A stretch of DNA of 64,000 bases from Puffinus mauretanicus (lineage: Eukaryota; Chordata; Aves; Procellariiformes; Procellariidae): the NCBI GenBank assembly GCA_023333565.1, contig JAJKFH010001094.1, positions 4,588,001 to 4,652,000 of the forward strand, given 5' to 3'. Both the position numbers and the translations under genes were made by a program. Positions 1 through 19,649 of this stretch are shown here, in pieces. Below the pieces are notes generated by a model that saw nothing but the letters and a program-made list of their open reading frames with translations, was not told the origin of the DNA and did not search any database. The first letter of the stretch is position 1, and the number at the start of each line of letters is the position of its first letter.

Positions 1-1513
1 GGTGCAAAGTGAGATACGTCTCCTGTGACCATAAGCAAGCTGGTGGTTCTGTTCTGCACGTGCAGCCTCTCTGTGCTTACTTACACAACTGAGCAAACAA
101 ACCAAGCCGTAGGCAGACAGGGAACGCTAACAAAGCTGGGCGCCTGGGATCCAGGAACCGGTATGCACAGCACTTCCAGCATGTCCAGGACACAGGGATG
201 CACATTCTTGCATGGGAGCCCAGTGAACTCGCAAGACCTTCCAGATGCTGGGTCTTGGAGCACTGTGTTGGCCCAGAAACAAGGCAAATACACGAGGGAA
301 GATCAGAGTAATGAAAACAAACAAACAAACAAAATCCCAATAAAATGAGTAGTTGCTTCACCTCTTCCTCCCCCAGACCTAGATCAAGTTATGAGATAAG
401 ATCTGCAACTCCACCTGCCATTTTGAAATTTTTCTGGTTCCTCCTCTCGGTGAGAGGGAATTCAGAGCAGTTTTCCTGGCACAGGCTCACTCCTTACCCT
501 CTACTTGACCTCCTCTGGAGTTGTTTTGGGATGATCCATTTTCTTTAAGTCAGCGCAGGGAGTGGATACCGCAAACTGGACTCTTCTCCTTGCTGTGCTC
601 TGTTTTTCAGAGATGATGTAACCCTCTCTGTAATGCTCTCCTTCCTCAGTAGACACCACAAAGACCACAATTCCCATGAAGAACATACATCTTATAGCCC
701 AGCAGCACTTAGGGAATGCACGGTACCTCTCACGCCCGTTAGACCATCAAGTGAACGCAGTCACTGTGTTTTCATCTGTGGTTTTTTTTGCATTGGGCTG
801 CCAAAATGAGTTTCAGGCATTTTAAGCTCAAACAGAGGGTGAATGACTTGCTAGTAGAGTTTCTGGCTCTCTGGATAACTGTCGTACCTGTTTACATTAT
901 CAGCAACACAAGACCTTAGGTTCCGAAAGAAAAATATCATGGACCCATACCAACAGACTATAGCTGAAGGGAGTGCTGTCAAATCCTGTTTTCTGATGGG
1001 AGCGTGTACCTGCTACCCAAGTTTTCCATTGCAATAGAAAATCTGGAAATTGGAATCTTTTACTTATCAGGAAACAAGGATTATGCAGGAGGGTCTGCAG
1101 TGACACGTCTCCATGTGGCTTTCTGCCCTTGTGCAGAGGAGAGGCCACTTCTGTCCTCCATGGTCAGCCCTGAGCTTCTGTGCTAACGCAGATGTCCATG
1201 CAGAGCCAGGGAATCCAGGTCCATTTGGATTTTGTGTATCTATGTCCTCCCCCATTCTACCACATGATAGAAAGTTGTTTTAAAATATTCTTTAAGCTGA
1301 TTGTGGAGCATAACTATGCCTCTAGATAACAGCTTTTGGAGCAAGGCCATTGGCTGATGTTTATTAGAGTGTATGACTATTATAAATTGCTTTGTTAATA
1401 CTTGGACTGCTCTGAAACACAAACTTTTCAATCAGTAGCACTCCTCTTAGTTGGAATTATAGAAGTATGTATGCCAGAGCTAATATGTTTGTAACGTTAA
1501 TTTGTTTTTACAG
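1..1513 (+). other. EGFR: EGFR intron 15 (3' part)
   Basis: This is the downstream part of the intron before the small exon 16. It ends in a T-rich stretch and CAG at 1511-1513. I see no sequence resembling the preceding cysteine-rich exon, so that exon lies outside the window. Only short chance open frames and A/T-rich DNA are visible. The intron number assumes the human 28-exon layout. Confidence 0.8.
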
Positions 1514-1549
1514 GTGCAAAGGGCCAGGTCTTGAAGGCTGTCCAAACGG
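1514..1549 (+). CDS. EGFR: EGFR exon 16: end of extracellular domain IV
   Basis: A 36-nt exon between a CAG acceptor and a GTGAGT donor at 1550. It finishes a codon begun in the previous exon (1 nt), encodes CKGPGLEGCPN, and leaves 2 nt for the next exon. The two cysteines belong to the last cysteine-rich module of extracellular domain IV, just outside the membrane. Human exon 16 is 39 nt and reads CTGPGLEGCPTN, so this copy lacks one residue near its end while keeping phase. Such a small exon is invisible as a long open frame. It is identified by its match to the human peptide, by both splice sites, and by exact phase continuity with the transmembrane exon. Confidence 0.93.
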
Positions 1550-2801
1550 GTGAGTATTTAATCTGCTACAATTAACGACAGAGCTGGAAAGAATGCATGT
1601 GTGTTTACATTTCCACGCTGGACACTGCAAGGCTGGGACTAAAGTTGTCTTCAGCTCTGTACAGGGAAGTGACAGATTAGAGCAGGTTCCGACCTATAAA
1701 AATGATTTAAAGAACTGAGAAATATTCCTGCTGGCACAAGACTCCAAAACCTTGTTCTGCTTACCTTGTTTGTCAGGGTGAGACCTGGGATCTATTACTG
1801 GAGAACAAAAAGAGGAAAAAGAAAGGATTAAATGCAGAGAGAGTTATGTTTAGGATTGATATGGTTACCTGCATTACAGGGGATTCATCTCAGAGGCTCG
1901 GGGTTTTTTCCAGCCCTGTGATCTGTCCATCTCCAACTGCTCTGTGCACAGATGGACATTCATTCTTCACACTAGATCTTACGTTGCACTGTTTGGCCTC
2001 ACGACTTGCTCAAGGTCATGCAACAAGCAACCACGCTTCTCTGACTAAGAGAGGGATTCAGTTTCTGGCCACAAAGTCATGCTATGGCAAGACAAATTCA
2101 GCCTAGAAGTACTGTTCAAAAGTGACTCTATCTAATAGTAATCCCTGGGGCAACTTAGAAAGAGCTGTGATGGATCTCTAAGTACAGACCAAAAAACAAC
2201 CTTGGAAAACAGGTTTTTCTTTTCAACTTAAATTTGAAATGACCCAGGCTCTAATAAAGAGGCAGCAATCCGTATGTACAACGTGGATGGTTCACACATT
2301 ACCTGGCCTCAGACATTTGTACTTGGGGAGGAGGGCCAATGATCTGAAGTTCATTGTGACCCTTACAGCGTGGCCCCCCAATGATGATGAAATGTCAGCT
2401 TCATTGCCGGTATCACAACTGTGTATGCCTTCTTGATATCGCCTTCTCTCCACGTGCTTCGTGTATCTGATCACATGCAGGCTGCCCATGGCTGGCTTAT
2501 ATAGGCATCACAGGTTTGATGCTCATGCGCTTGGTGGGTTTGTCAGAGGGAGGAGAAATCCCCTCACTTAAGCTCCAATTGCGAGTTTGAGAGAAGAGTG
2601 AAGACTTTGAGCAGGTTACTGGATGAGAAACTTGAAAATACGGATGCCCAAGATATCTGAAATGTCAAATAGGCTTAAGCGGATGTCCAGAGTGTGTGTT
2701 TGATCAAAACCTAAGGCTTCACGCAACCTCTGTAGGGTTTTTTTTTTAAATCTTACAGCTAAGCATTTTTTTCTCTTTCTGCATGCCCTCCTGTCTTGCA
2801 G
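1550..2801 (+). other. EGFR: EGFR intron 16
   Basis: A 1,252-bp intron from GTGAGT to TTGCAG. A T-run lies about 60 bp before the acceptor, at 2740-2748. I see no repeat or gene inside it. Confidence 0.9.
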
Positions 2802-2943
2802 CTCCAAAATCCCGTCTATCGCAGCTGGCGTCGTTGGAGGTCTCCTCTGCCTGGTGGTGGTCGGCTTGGGCATCGGCCTTTACTTGCGGAGGCGCCACAT
2901 CGTCAGGAAGCGGACCCTGCGCCGGCTGCTGCAGGAGAGGGAG
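2802..2943 (+). CDS. EGFR: EGFR exon 17: transmembrane helix and juxtamembrane segment
   Basis: A 142-nt exon, the same length as human exon 17. After 1 nt finishing a Gly codon it encodes SKIPSI, a roughly 23-residue hydrophobic helix (IAAGVVGG..., ...GLGIGLYL), then a strongly basic juxtamembrane segment with [19 protein letters not shown]. Small-residue packing motifs (AAGVVGG, GLGIG) lie near both ends of the helix; in this family they support receptor dimerisation. The Thr in RKRTLRR corresponds to the PKC-regulated Thr678 of the human precursor. The basic stop-transfer cluster sets single-pass topology with the kinase in the cytoplasm. The donor is GTGAGC at 2944 and the exon ends in phase 0. 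Confidence 0.97.
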
Positions 2944-5962
<3,019 letters not shown>

Positions 5963-6061
5963 GGACTTTGGATCCCAGAAGGGGAGAAGGTCAAAATTCC
6001 TGTTGCTATTAAAGAGTTGAGAGAGGCTACATCACCAAAAGCCAACAAGGAAATACTTGAT
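5963..6061 (+). CDS. EGFR: EGFR exon 19: catalytic lysine strand
   Basis: A 99-nt, 33-codon exon in phase 0, the same length as human. It encodes [20 protein letters not shown] and then [13 protein letters not shown]. The Lys in VAIKELREA is the ATP-coordinating lysine (human Lys745). ELREA and the following residues make the loop into helix C, the site of the common activating deletions in human tumours. I see no residue change from the human exon 19 protein. The acceptor is TTTGGTAG and the donor GTAAGT at 6062. Confidence 0.98.
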
Positions 6062-6828
6062 GTAAGTGTTCATGTTTGTTTTGTAAAGTTGTCAGTGCTC
6101 TGTGGATTTTCCTCTATAACAAATAAAGGGATTTCAGGATTTTGGGAGGGAAGAAATATTTTGCACCCCAAACTGCATTCTCCATCTAGAAGTACTGGGC
6201 TTTACAGCCCAGTCTGTGAAGTGCTTTTGTGTCTCCTATGAACCCCTTGCTCACAGTCCAAGTACTGATGTTATACTCGTGGGGTGGCACCTAAGGAGAG
6301 GTCAGGACCGTACATTTACAGCTAATTCTGTTTTCTTTATTCTGATGTTTCAGGCCTTAAACTGTGGCATTCATTGCCATTACGGCAGTAGAACTAAAAC
6401 CAATAACAACATATCTAATGATTTTTCAATCCTGACATTGCAGATTGTCATAAGCTAGTTGCTTGGTTACATAGGATTAAATTAACTATAAATCCAAAAG
6501 AAAAAAATACCCCAGCTGTCTGATTTCTCTGCCATGAACAGCAAGAAATTATCTCGCTTCCCGAAAGAGGCATGGGAATTCAGGAGTTTATAAATGTGTG
6601 AGTTTACAACGGGTGAGCCAGAGTCCTAAATACAAGTTCCCTGAACTTGGAATAGCTAAAAATCTGAACTCTGTTGCTAGACCTGGAGCCATGTAACATA
6701 AAGCACTAAGGATATATACTTATATATGAGGAAAATGCTGAGTGCAGAGAGGAGCGCTCAGATTTCAGTATACGTTCAGTTCAGCTTTCCTGTGCTACGG
6801 TTGAGTCCTCAGCGACAAGAAGCGGTTG

Positions 6829-6846
6829 CGTGTGTGTGTGTGTGTG
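6829..6846. repeat. (TG)n microsatellite
   Basis: An uninterrupted alternation of G/C-T-G dinucleotides, GCG followed by about eight TG units, in EGFR intron 19. It may be length-polymorphic. Confidence 0.85.
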
Positions 6847-7560
6847 CCCTGGTCAGCCCTTCGAGCCCTGAGCTGGAGCCTGCTGGGTCACTCCGGAGGA
6901 CTGGTCAGGCCAGGGACTCCCCAAGCAACACAGTGTATTTGGTACAGATGAAGTCTTTAAGCTTCTGCTTGCTCTACCTGCGTGAGTGTGCCTCTAGAAA
7001 GCGTAGGTTGGAAGCCTGGATTTGGCCGGGGCTCATCTATCGAGTGCTTGTTTGCAGGGACAGGGCGCATGTCCCTGGTACGTCCTAAATGGGCCTATGA
7101 AGTGCAGGTCCACGGCTTGGGACAGCCTGTTTGCGTGGAGGTGATGGTCCTTCAACCATGGGGAAAACTGTGGATTTTTTTTATTTTGGTGGGAACTGAA
7201 CCACTTTAGCAGGAAATTTATTTAAAAAAAAAAATAGTCCAGCTTTGGACAGCAAATGACACCTCAGGTAGGAAGGCTGATCTCAAATGGTTCAAGCTGG
7301 TGAAGATCTTAACAAAAGGCCAGTCTCATAGTGAGAAGTGTCAGGATGAATGGCTGTGAACAAACATACCTCTGCCACTGATGACAATAAAGCACACTGG
7401 ATTTTTCCAATCACCCTGAATAAATAGTGTTATTCCAATACATTACTTCAACAGATCATGTGTTACATACCAGGTGATTTGATATGTGTATTGCAGCAAT
7501 GCAAAAGAATAGGTGGTCCATCTCAGAATGAAGCAATATCCATCCTGATTCTAGTTTAGT

Positions 7561-7740
7561 TAGACTCCAGGCCAGTCTCAGCCCTTCCCCAGGTCCCTGA
7601 CCGCTGCGGCCCTGGTCCCTGCCCCTCGCCTGCCTGCGGGCAGGCTGCGGTCCCTCCCTTCGCTGGCGTTCCCCACACTGAGGAGCTGGCAAAGACGCTG
7701 CTCAGCTGCCTGCCCTGAGCTCCGCCCCTCGTTTCCCTCT
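7561..7740. other. GC-rich patch in EGFR intron 19
   Basis: About 180 bp much richer in G and C than the surrounding intron, with several CpGs and a C-rich + strand. It contains a perfect 7-bp inverted repeat with a 4-nt loop at 7628-7645. There is no match to a known exon of EGFR. It may be a decayed insertion or a small regulatory element; the sequence does not decide. Confidence 0.55.
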
Positions 7741-10630
7741 TCACAGCGATAAGCAGCATAACACAGTCTTTGCAAAGGGTGTTTTGGACTTAACTGCATT
7801 AAATTCCTGTATACTGAAGGAAGGGTTAATGAACAAGCCTACAGTACTGCATCCTGCCTTCAGCAGATCAGGATACTCACACGACGGAGCAGTAGGTGCA
7901 GGGACTGTGTGCTCTTAGGTGGTATCAAAGTACTTTCCCTTTTCAAAGAAGTTTCTGTATCATATCGCTACATTATCTTTTCTTTTCCATTGAATTAGGA
8001 TCCTTAACAAAAAGCTCTTGCTTTTTTCAGTCCTGTTCATTTTTCAGATGACTTGGTTGGTGGAATTCATTCTATATTTCAGAGGAAAATTTAAAAAAAC
8101 AGAAAACCAGTGAAAGAAGTCAGAGGGATGACTCCAAAAGCTCCTCCCAAAACAAATTTTTGCTACACAGCCGACTTTTCAAGGTCACTGAAACCTCAGA
8201 GATAATAATGTCCAATTAAAGATGATTTGTCTTACAGAAACACGCTAGGTATAGAACAAGCACAGCAGCTTTAGCTCATAGAATCCAGGCGAGCTTTCAT
8301 GGCTTTATTAAGGTAGGGCTAATTCAGAAGATTGTTGTTGAATACCAAGCATACTTGGAGCAGGTCAGAGCGTACCGCAGAGATTTCCAAGATAAACAGT
8401 TGAAACAAAGGCCCACTTTAATGTCTTGGGCTACTTAGAGGGACCTACGACCGCACAATAGCTCCCTTCTGCTCCCTGCGAGGAGGAGGTGACCTATTTT
8501 ACTTTGCAGTATCAAATGTAATAGGCAGTGTCAACGCTTGGACGCTCTCTGAAAGCTGTGTGGCCCGTACGCCCACCCTGCTCTTCCAGCATCCCAGTTC
8601 TCAGCCCCCAGGTCAGCCCTGCGCGGGCTGCGCGGCAGATGGGCAGTGAGAACAGCTCCGACTCTGCAGATTTTTTTCTCCCCCCTGCTGAAATGAATAC
8701 AATATGGATCTGAATCCCAACAGGAAGCAAGGCAAGGAACAGACACCCTTCATCGGTACAACGGCTCGGTTTGGAAGCCTAGAGAGATTGAGCATGTTTT
8801 GGTCTTTACTTGCATCTGAGCAAGTGGATTCGCAAGGTTCTCTAAAAAACACTGCCACAAATATCTATGTAATTGAATAGCACATTGTATTCTTGCTTTA
8901 TCTTTCCTCAGGCTAGCCTGCAGAATCAGTGTTAGCCTTGACAGAGGGTTGTTTTTCAGTGCCGGGCTCACATCCTGCAGTAGGTTAAGGAGCCCTTACC
9001 TAGTTCTGCCAGAGATTTTCTTTAACCTGGCTGCCTGCAGACCACTTTAATCCCAGAGGCTCCAAAACAAGGATACCAAATGCAGAATTAGCACCTCAGA
9101 AGAAAACTGTATTACATCATGTTTTGCTTAGGCTGGCACATCAAACAACAATACCAAGGCCAGAAAGTATTGCTTAAGAATTGGGGTTGCTTGTTTCTTG
9201 AACGTCATTGCTTTAATAACTTCGTTTAATAATAGTTCTTACCAGCTATGTGACATCTGTGGAAAGCTGTTTAGATGATGAGTAAAGTGTTACGGTATTT
9301 CGTTTCTTAAGCTCTTAGAAAGTGCAGATTTGCTCCTTTCCCTGCTACAATAGTTGCCTGACTATTATTTTAGGCTTTGGGGGGCTGCTAGCCTAATGTT
9401 GAATTGCCAAGGGATGATTAGTTGGTGTCACTCCAGATGCTGAGTTAAGATGCTGACCTGAAAGCTCACTGCATGGAAAAATTCCTGTTTCTTTCCCATT
9501 GTGTTGGTTTTCAATTAAAGGGCTTTAAAAATGTCTAGAAGTAAGATACTGTAAATCAGACACAAAGTTAATTTAAAAAACCACAACTTCAGCGCTAATT
9601 TTTTCCCCCTATTGGAATCCATTCTTTGAGCTTGCACGTGACAGTGGATGTCAGTATAAATACGGATCTCAAATTTAAATCCGTAAGTAGTCTTCATATG
9701 CAAAAACCATGAAGTCGGGGGCTTTTACCATGTGGCTGTGTTAAAGGATGTATTCAGTGTGTCTGGAGCGTGCTGCACCAGCCTCTGAAGGGGCCTCTCC
9801 CTTCCTACAGAAGAGCAAAGGAAGAGGAGGTACCTTGGGTACCTTAGATAGGTACCTAAAGCTACATAGGGTGAACCCAGGCTTGAAAGGCGAATTTGTC
9901 ACATATTTATGAAACTCAAACCCCAAATTCCAGTTGACCAAAGGGTTTATTATGCTTAGGCTCCCACATTATAAGTACCTTCCTGGTATCATTTGCATTG
10001 CTATGTGGGTCTAAACAGGCTTTTCCAATTGGGGACAATATTTTCACGAGCGTTGCTTAAAGTAAGACGTGTATTCAGAATTCTAAGGAAGTGAACTGAT
10101 CATTAACCTGTTTGGTTTGACATGGACTGAAGAACAACGTGGTCAAAGAAGCCTTGTCTCTTAAAAAGTCAAACTGTCAGTCCCATCCTAGATGACAATT
10201 TTTGACTTTCTGGGTTAATACTAACCCTGACAAAGGGACAGAGGTCTCAAAAGTACTGATTTCCAGTCAGTTTTGTGAAAAGATTTGTGGAGGGAAAAAA
10301 GCCATATGACACATATTCACGAGATGTGTTGCCCTTCCAATTAGGTGCTCAAAATTATGAAGTCCCGTCAGCTTCCAGTTGATGTTCAATTTATTAATTC
10401 CTCCTAGGTCCGTAAGTTTTATCCCCGGGATTTTATGTCCCATGTTTGCTTGGTGTACCAGTAGTGGGAGACTGGCTTTTCTGCAGCATCTCAGTGATGC
10501 TTCAGTGTTCAAAATCTGGACCTTCCACCGAGTGGAAAAAACTTGGTCCACAGAGTGGGAAATACAAGTATTTTGTATGTGATATGGATGGGGTGCAGAG
10601 TTTACATATAGTATTTTAGCAACCTCTTAA

Positions 10631-10933
<303 letters not shown>

Positions 10934-11937
10934 TAAAACTCAGACTCTAACAAGGAGATCTGACAGCGCGTAATGTATTTATTTACTTACTTGTCTCTGT
11001 AAGTCTGTATATTTCACCACATGGTTCCTAGATACTTTATAAGGGACAGTAAGCAGTTCCTTTGTCTTAAACAATTTACCATTTTCAAGGGAGTAGAATT
11101 TGGCAATTGCCGTACTGCTTCCAGTGCTGCTTCCATCAGTGGATTTCTTTGGGCTGTGCCACAGGGCAAACGGCGCCTCAGAGAATGACCCTGATTTTTC
11201 AGGCTGAAATCTCTGAGGCCTGGAGATCAGAACTGCTGATTAATAAATACCAGCTCTGTTCTAGCAGAGGCTGGCTGTGACCGAAAGACATTTAGGCACC
11301 CCCGGGCTGTCCTGTAATTTATACGCACTGAGTTGGTGCCTGTAATCTAATTGCAATGGCCATAGTGCCAAATAAAAGACTCATTATCACACCTGGCACT
11401 GTTTGCCAAAGAGAAGAGCAGCAAAGGAGACTGAAGTAGAGCCTCTGGCCCTTAGCAGCAATATGCTGTGTTTGGAAGGTGGTTAGCCATTTGCAAGCAT
11501 GGAAGAATGGAGCAAAAGCAGCAAAAAAATAGCTGCAGTTTGTTGGAAATTTGTCATATGAGATGGCAGTATCTGCAAAGCCTGGCTGCTTTAATGCTGC
11601 TTATTTTGGGAATGACGGTCTGCAAGCTAACCACACACTTACAGCCTTATCGGTCCCCCGAGACCTTGTATACATCCCAGGCTTGCCCGGCCACGGTTTA
11701 CTTTCAGGAAACATGCTGAGGACCTCAGAAATGTATACCAAAAGTATACAGAGCACATTTTTCATCTCAGTGTGTGTGCTTTTTTACAGTGTGCTCCACA
11801 GCAAGTGAATTTTAATTTATGCTTCCACCCGGGATGTGAACTGCCTTTTTCTGACTCTTTTGCTGTCTTGTTTAAAATCAATTACTGCTCTGTCCTGGTT
11901 TCAGTCCCTTTGGAGGATGAGCTGGAGACCACATTTC

Positions 11938-11958
11938 CCTCCTCCTCCTCCTCCTCCT
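11938..11958. repeat. (CCT)7 microsatellite
   Basis: Seven perfect CCT units. The tract abuts the antisense LINE relic and reads as a glutamate run in the frame that follows the reverse-transcriptase motif. It may therefore have grown from GAG/GAA codons of the dead element. Confidence 0.9.
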
Positions 11959-11959
11959 T

Positions 11960-12250
11960 GTTAATTTTTAAGGTGGCAATATCAGTCCCCAAATTGATCC
12001 TTGGGGCATCACTTGCCCGAAAGGTTGCCATTCACAATTGTTAGCTTCTGTTTGATTTTTTTCATGGTGGTTCAACATTTGCCCATAGCAACCTCTATGC
12101 TCTCCAGTGATGCCTGACCTTCGACGTACTCCTTTGTGCTGCTCCGCACTGAAGTTCTCCTCAAAGTGCTCGTAAATCACACGTACGGCATTTTCCCACC
12201 AATGTGTCTGGTGTTACTACTCTGATAAAGTCATGCCAGATTTTTGGACA
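11960..12250 (-). mobile_element. Decayed CR1/L3-like LINE fragment (reverse-transcriptase region)
   Basis: The minus strand encodes VNGNLS and, after a frame change, MPQGSIWGLILP. Together these match the LINE reverse-transcriptase block VNG...S...VPQGSVLGPLLF that is typical of CR1/L2/L3 non-LTR elements. The frame shift and in-frame stops show that the copy is dead. It is oriented against EGFR transcription. The boundaries are approximate, since only the motif region is clear and no 3' tail or target-site duplication is seen. Assignment to the CR1 clade rests on general similarity to amniote CR1/L3 sequence. Confidence 0.7.
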
Positions 12251-14111
12251 TTCTCTGACTCCTTAAAAATGTACTTTTGAAGGGGGAAAAAAACTGAAAC
12301 AAATATATTTATGTCTGGTAACTAACCAGCAGGAGGCAAGTTCCCTGGGAAGCTTACTTTTGTTTCTGTTTTCACAGCTTTGAATTAACTTTTCTCTGCA
12401 TTTATAAACATTATCTTTCTCTGAGGTATGGAGTCCTGTCTTTCAGACAAGATGTTATGACAGAGCATAGACACTCCACATGCAGAAACACTGTGAAGTA
12501 ACTCTTTGAACACCCTGGTCTCACACTTAATGATGAAAAATGGCTTAAATCCCAGGCCTGCACACAATTATAGATCTGCTGAACTTTCTAGACGAGCAGT
12601 TCAACATCTTCGGTGTACGGTTATGCACGTGCACAAGTCTTTTAGCTATCAGTGTCTTAAACAGCTTAGTGTGAAACTGATATTCTGCCTTTCAGCAGCT
12701 TTGAGTCTTAATAAATCCCTGCAGCAAGACATGTTTAGCAGGAAGTTTTTTGTCCTGCTGGGGCTAGATTATGTGATTATTATTTTTTTTTTAAGACAGT
12801 CTGCTTTCTGTCGGCAGCTCAAGATTTTTTGTTTCAAGAGCTCTGCTCTCTAAAGATCTATTTGTGTAATTAAATGCACGCTCATAGTGGCATTGCGCCA
12901 GTTTGTTTGGGTGGTTTGTTTTGGCAACACAAGCAGCGCATGGGTGAAGTTCTGCTGAGGGACTTGGGTGGAGGATTCGATGGTGGTCCAGGTTAGCAGC
13001 GGGCTTAGGAAGGGGGTGGAGGCTGGAAGGGAATTATTCCCTCCAGTGCTCTGTCATCACATCAACATGATCATTTTGGTGTTAACTTTGTAGGTTAGAA
13101 GTACTTTTTTATTAATTCTCTCTTCATAAAAATACAAGCGTGTAAGCTGCTGCCAGCAGAAACCTATCGACTGGGAATAATTGTGGTTTTTAGAAAGCAT
13201 CTTGCAGGAAACTTAGAAATCATGAGCTTTTTGATTCCATATACCAAGAGATTGGAGTTGATGGAAAGGGAAATAATCTCTGTGGTCAGAAATGCAGCTG
13301 TTAGATTCATAGCTTAAAAGTCAGACCAACACAATTAGTTGTATTCTTCCACGAGAGGCAGTTGTACCAAAAAAGCACGTATGCTATGGCGAACCCAGTC
13401 TAATCATGGGAGGCAGTGAAACTGGAAGAACTTGCCTTTTCAAAGAGGACTTGAAAAGAGATGCCACTCTGAGCTCAGCCATAAAATTAATTTTTTTATT
13501 TTATTTCCTTTTCTCACCTTTGCGGTGGGATGCCTCATCGTCAGCAGGGAGAAGGCAGAATACACTGTAACGAGATGCAGAACTGGCAACTCTGAATGAT
13601 TAATTTATTTTTGCTTGGACTCTTCTCCCAGGCCGTTAGTGTCTACATACTCTCTGTAGGGTTGGCCTGCGTGTGTATGGAAGGTGATAGTTAAATTCTG
13701 CACTGCGCTCTCCTGAAGTGACTGGGGTTGCACAAATACAGCTGAAAGAAGGGTTTGCCCCCTTATTTGCAAGTCCTATCCCAATTTTGTATTTCTTGAA
13801 CTAAATCCCAAAGGAACCGCATCCCCTGCTATACCTGCTACTGTCCCTTTTTTCTCCATGACTCCACTGGCACATGGACCCAAAGAAAGGTTCCTGGAGG
13901 GTCTTCTTGTAACTGTGCAAGCGCACGTCCTCACCCTGCAATAAGCATCACATAAATCAAAACAGCAAACCTTTTTCTGAAGGGGGGATAGGTTACCACG
14001 TGTTTATGGTGGTGTGCGTACAGTTACCACAGAGCAGCTGGCGTTTGGTAACTCGTTTGCGCATCCAAGCCCAAAGCGCGTGATGCCTACCCATGGTCTG
14101 TTGTATTGCAG

Positions 14112-14267
14112 GGAATGAACTATTTGGAGGAGCGTCGCCTGGTGCACCGTGACCTTGCTGCCAGGAACGTCCTCGTTAAGACTCCTCAACACGTGAAAAT
14201 CACGGACTTTGGGCTGGCAAAGCTGCTCGGCGCCGATGAGAAGGAGTATCACGCCGAGGGAGGCAAG
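14112..14267 (+). CDS. EGFR: EGFR exon 21: catalytic loop and DFG activation segment
   Basis: A 156-nt, 52-codon exon in phase 0, the same length as human. It encodes [20 protein letters not shown], where HRDLAARN is the catalytic loop with the base Asp (human Asp837), then [12 protein letters not shown], where DFG binds magnesium and the Leu after it is human Leu858. [12 protein letters not shown] carries the activation-loop Tyr (human Tyr869). Human has LEDRR and AEEKEYH, so both visible changes are conservative acidic swaps. The donor is GTAAAG at 14268. Confidence 0.98.
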
Positions 14268-15130
14268 GTAAAGTGCATCAGAGAAATGAACCGCTGTGCA
14301 TTTGTCGGTGTTTGTGCTTGCACACGAGCCTTAAACACAGGGGAAAAAAAAAGAGTGGGTTTTTCAAAGTGCTCAACTGCCGTCTCAGCGTGCTGCCTTT
14401 GAAGCCTGTGGGAGTCCTCTGAAATCAGCCGAAGCAGCGTCAGGCCAGTGGGACTGCAGTGGGAACGGAGGTAGCAGAGCAGCGACTGCTTTTGAAATTC
14501 CCACCCAGAATGTCTGGGAAAAAGCAAGATTATTAAAAAAACATTAAAAAAAAAAAAAGCATGGCTGAATTCATCAGTGTAGCCAACACCAATAACACTG
14601 CAGTTTATGAAGAGAAAGGGAATGCTGTATATTTATAGCAGAAGAAAGACCTGTCAGACTTGGTTCAACACGCCTTCGTGTTGTACTACGTGCTGATGGA
14701 GGGAATGTGTCCTGCTGAGAAATTAAAGAGAAGCTGCTTGCAAATATTGCGGAGACCATAAATGGAAACCATATGAGCGCAGATCAGTCTTTGTCATACA
14801 GCCTGAGATTGGATTTGTGTCCTGTTATGATAGGAGAAGGTTAAAAAAACAGTAATTTGACTGTTAAAAATATTATAAAACTGATTTGTAAGAGATATTT
14901 CTAATATGCCTAATATTTCACAAGTTCCCAGGTTCAACATAATAAATGAAAATAATAAAAGTTAAAAAGACTCAAAAGTTGCCTGCTGTACCACTGGGAT
15001 AGTTGTGTTGTTTGTTGGTTGTTTTTTCTCCCTTCTGCAACCAAACTATTGGTTTAAACACCCCCTGGTGGTAAATATCGCTGATAAATTTTGGGTCGGC
15101 CTCTTAAGGCTTATTTTTGAATTTTCCTAG
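14268..15130 (+). other. EGFR: EGFR intron 21
   Basis: An 863-bp intron from GTAAAG to TCCTAG. It contains a 13-base A run at 14546-14558. No gene or mobile element is recognised. Confidence 0.9.
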
Positions 15131-19093
<3,963 letters not shown>

Positions 19094-19191
19094 GCTGGAT
19101 GATCGATGCAGACAGCCGTCCCAAGTTTCGCGAACTGATAGCGGAGTTCTCAAAAATGGCCCGTGACCCCCCACGCTATCTTGTTATACAG
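19094..19191 (+). CDS. EGFR: EGFR exon 24: end of kinase domain
   Basis: A 98-nt exon, the same length as human. Two nucleotides complete Cys, followed by [20 protein letters not shown] and [24 protein letters not shown] is the last conserved kinase motif, with the structural Arg in SRPKF, and RYLVIQ marks the end of the kinase fold. Human has [21 protein letters not shown], so there are two substitutions. The acceptor is TTCCAG and the donor GTACTA at 19192. The exon ends in phase 0. Confidence 0.98.
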
Positions 19192-19649
19192 GTACTAAAC
19201 CCAATGGTAGGAAGATGTCTGATGGGCATTTACTATGAGGCTCAAAATGATTAGAAATGCATATGAAAACATATAATATGGACAATTTAAGGCCAGATTT
19301 ACTATTGCTTTTCAGGTCTTAACACATTCAGCTAGAACCACAAGCAGAATTTCAAGACCAGTCACTATTTTCTTAGTAATGGTCCTAGTCTAGGACCAGT
19401 AACAGTTTATACTGCAGTCCTGAGAGGAGAACAGAGTTTGATCCTCTTCAAAACGCAGATATTTTACAGCGGCATAGATAGAGATTGGATGCCAAAATTT
19501 CCCTAAACTCTAGGTAAATTTGGTTAAATACACAGATCAAGATTTTACATCTTGGACCTCTCGCTAAATTACTTTGTCTCTCAGAGAAGGGGATAATGAG
19601 GGCTTGAAAGGAGTCTGCGAGTCCTCTCTCACACCAACTTGTCTCACAG
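19192..19649 (+). other. EGFR: EGFR intron 24
   Basis: A 458-bp intron from GTACTA to GTCTCACAG. Nothing else is seen in it. Confidence 0.9.

Noticed and set aside
8278..8290. CATAGAATC-like string resembling a CR1 3' tail
   Set aside because: There is a single unit with no flanking CR1 body or repeated tail.
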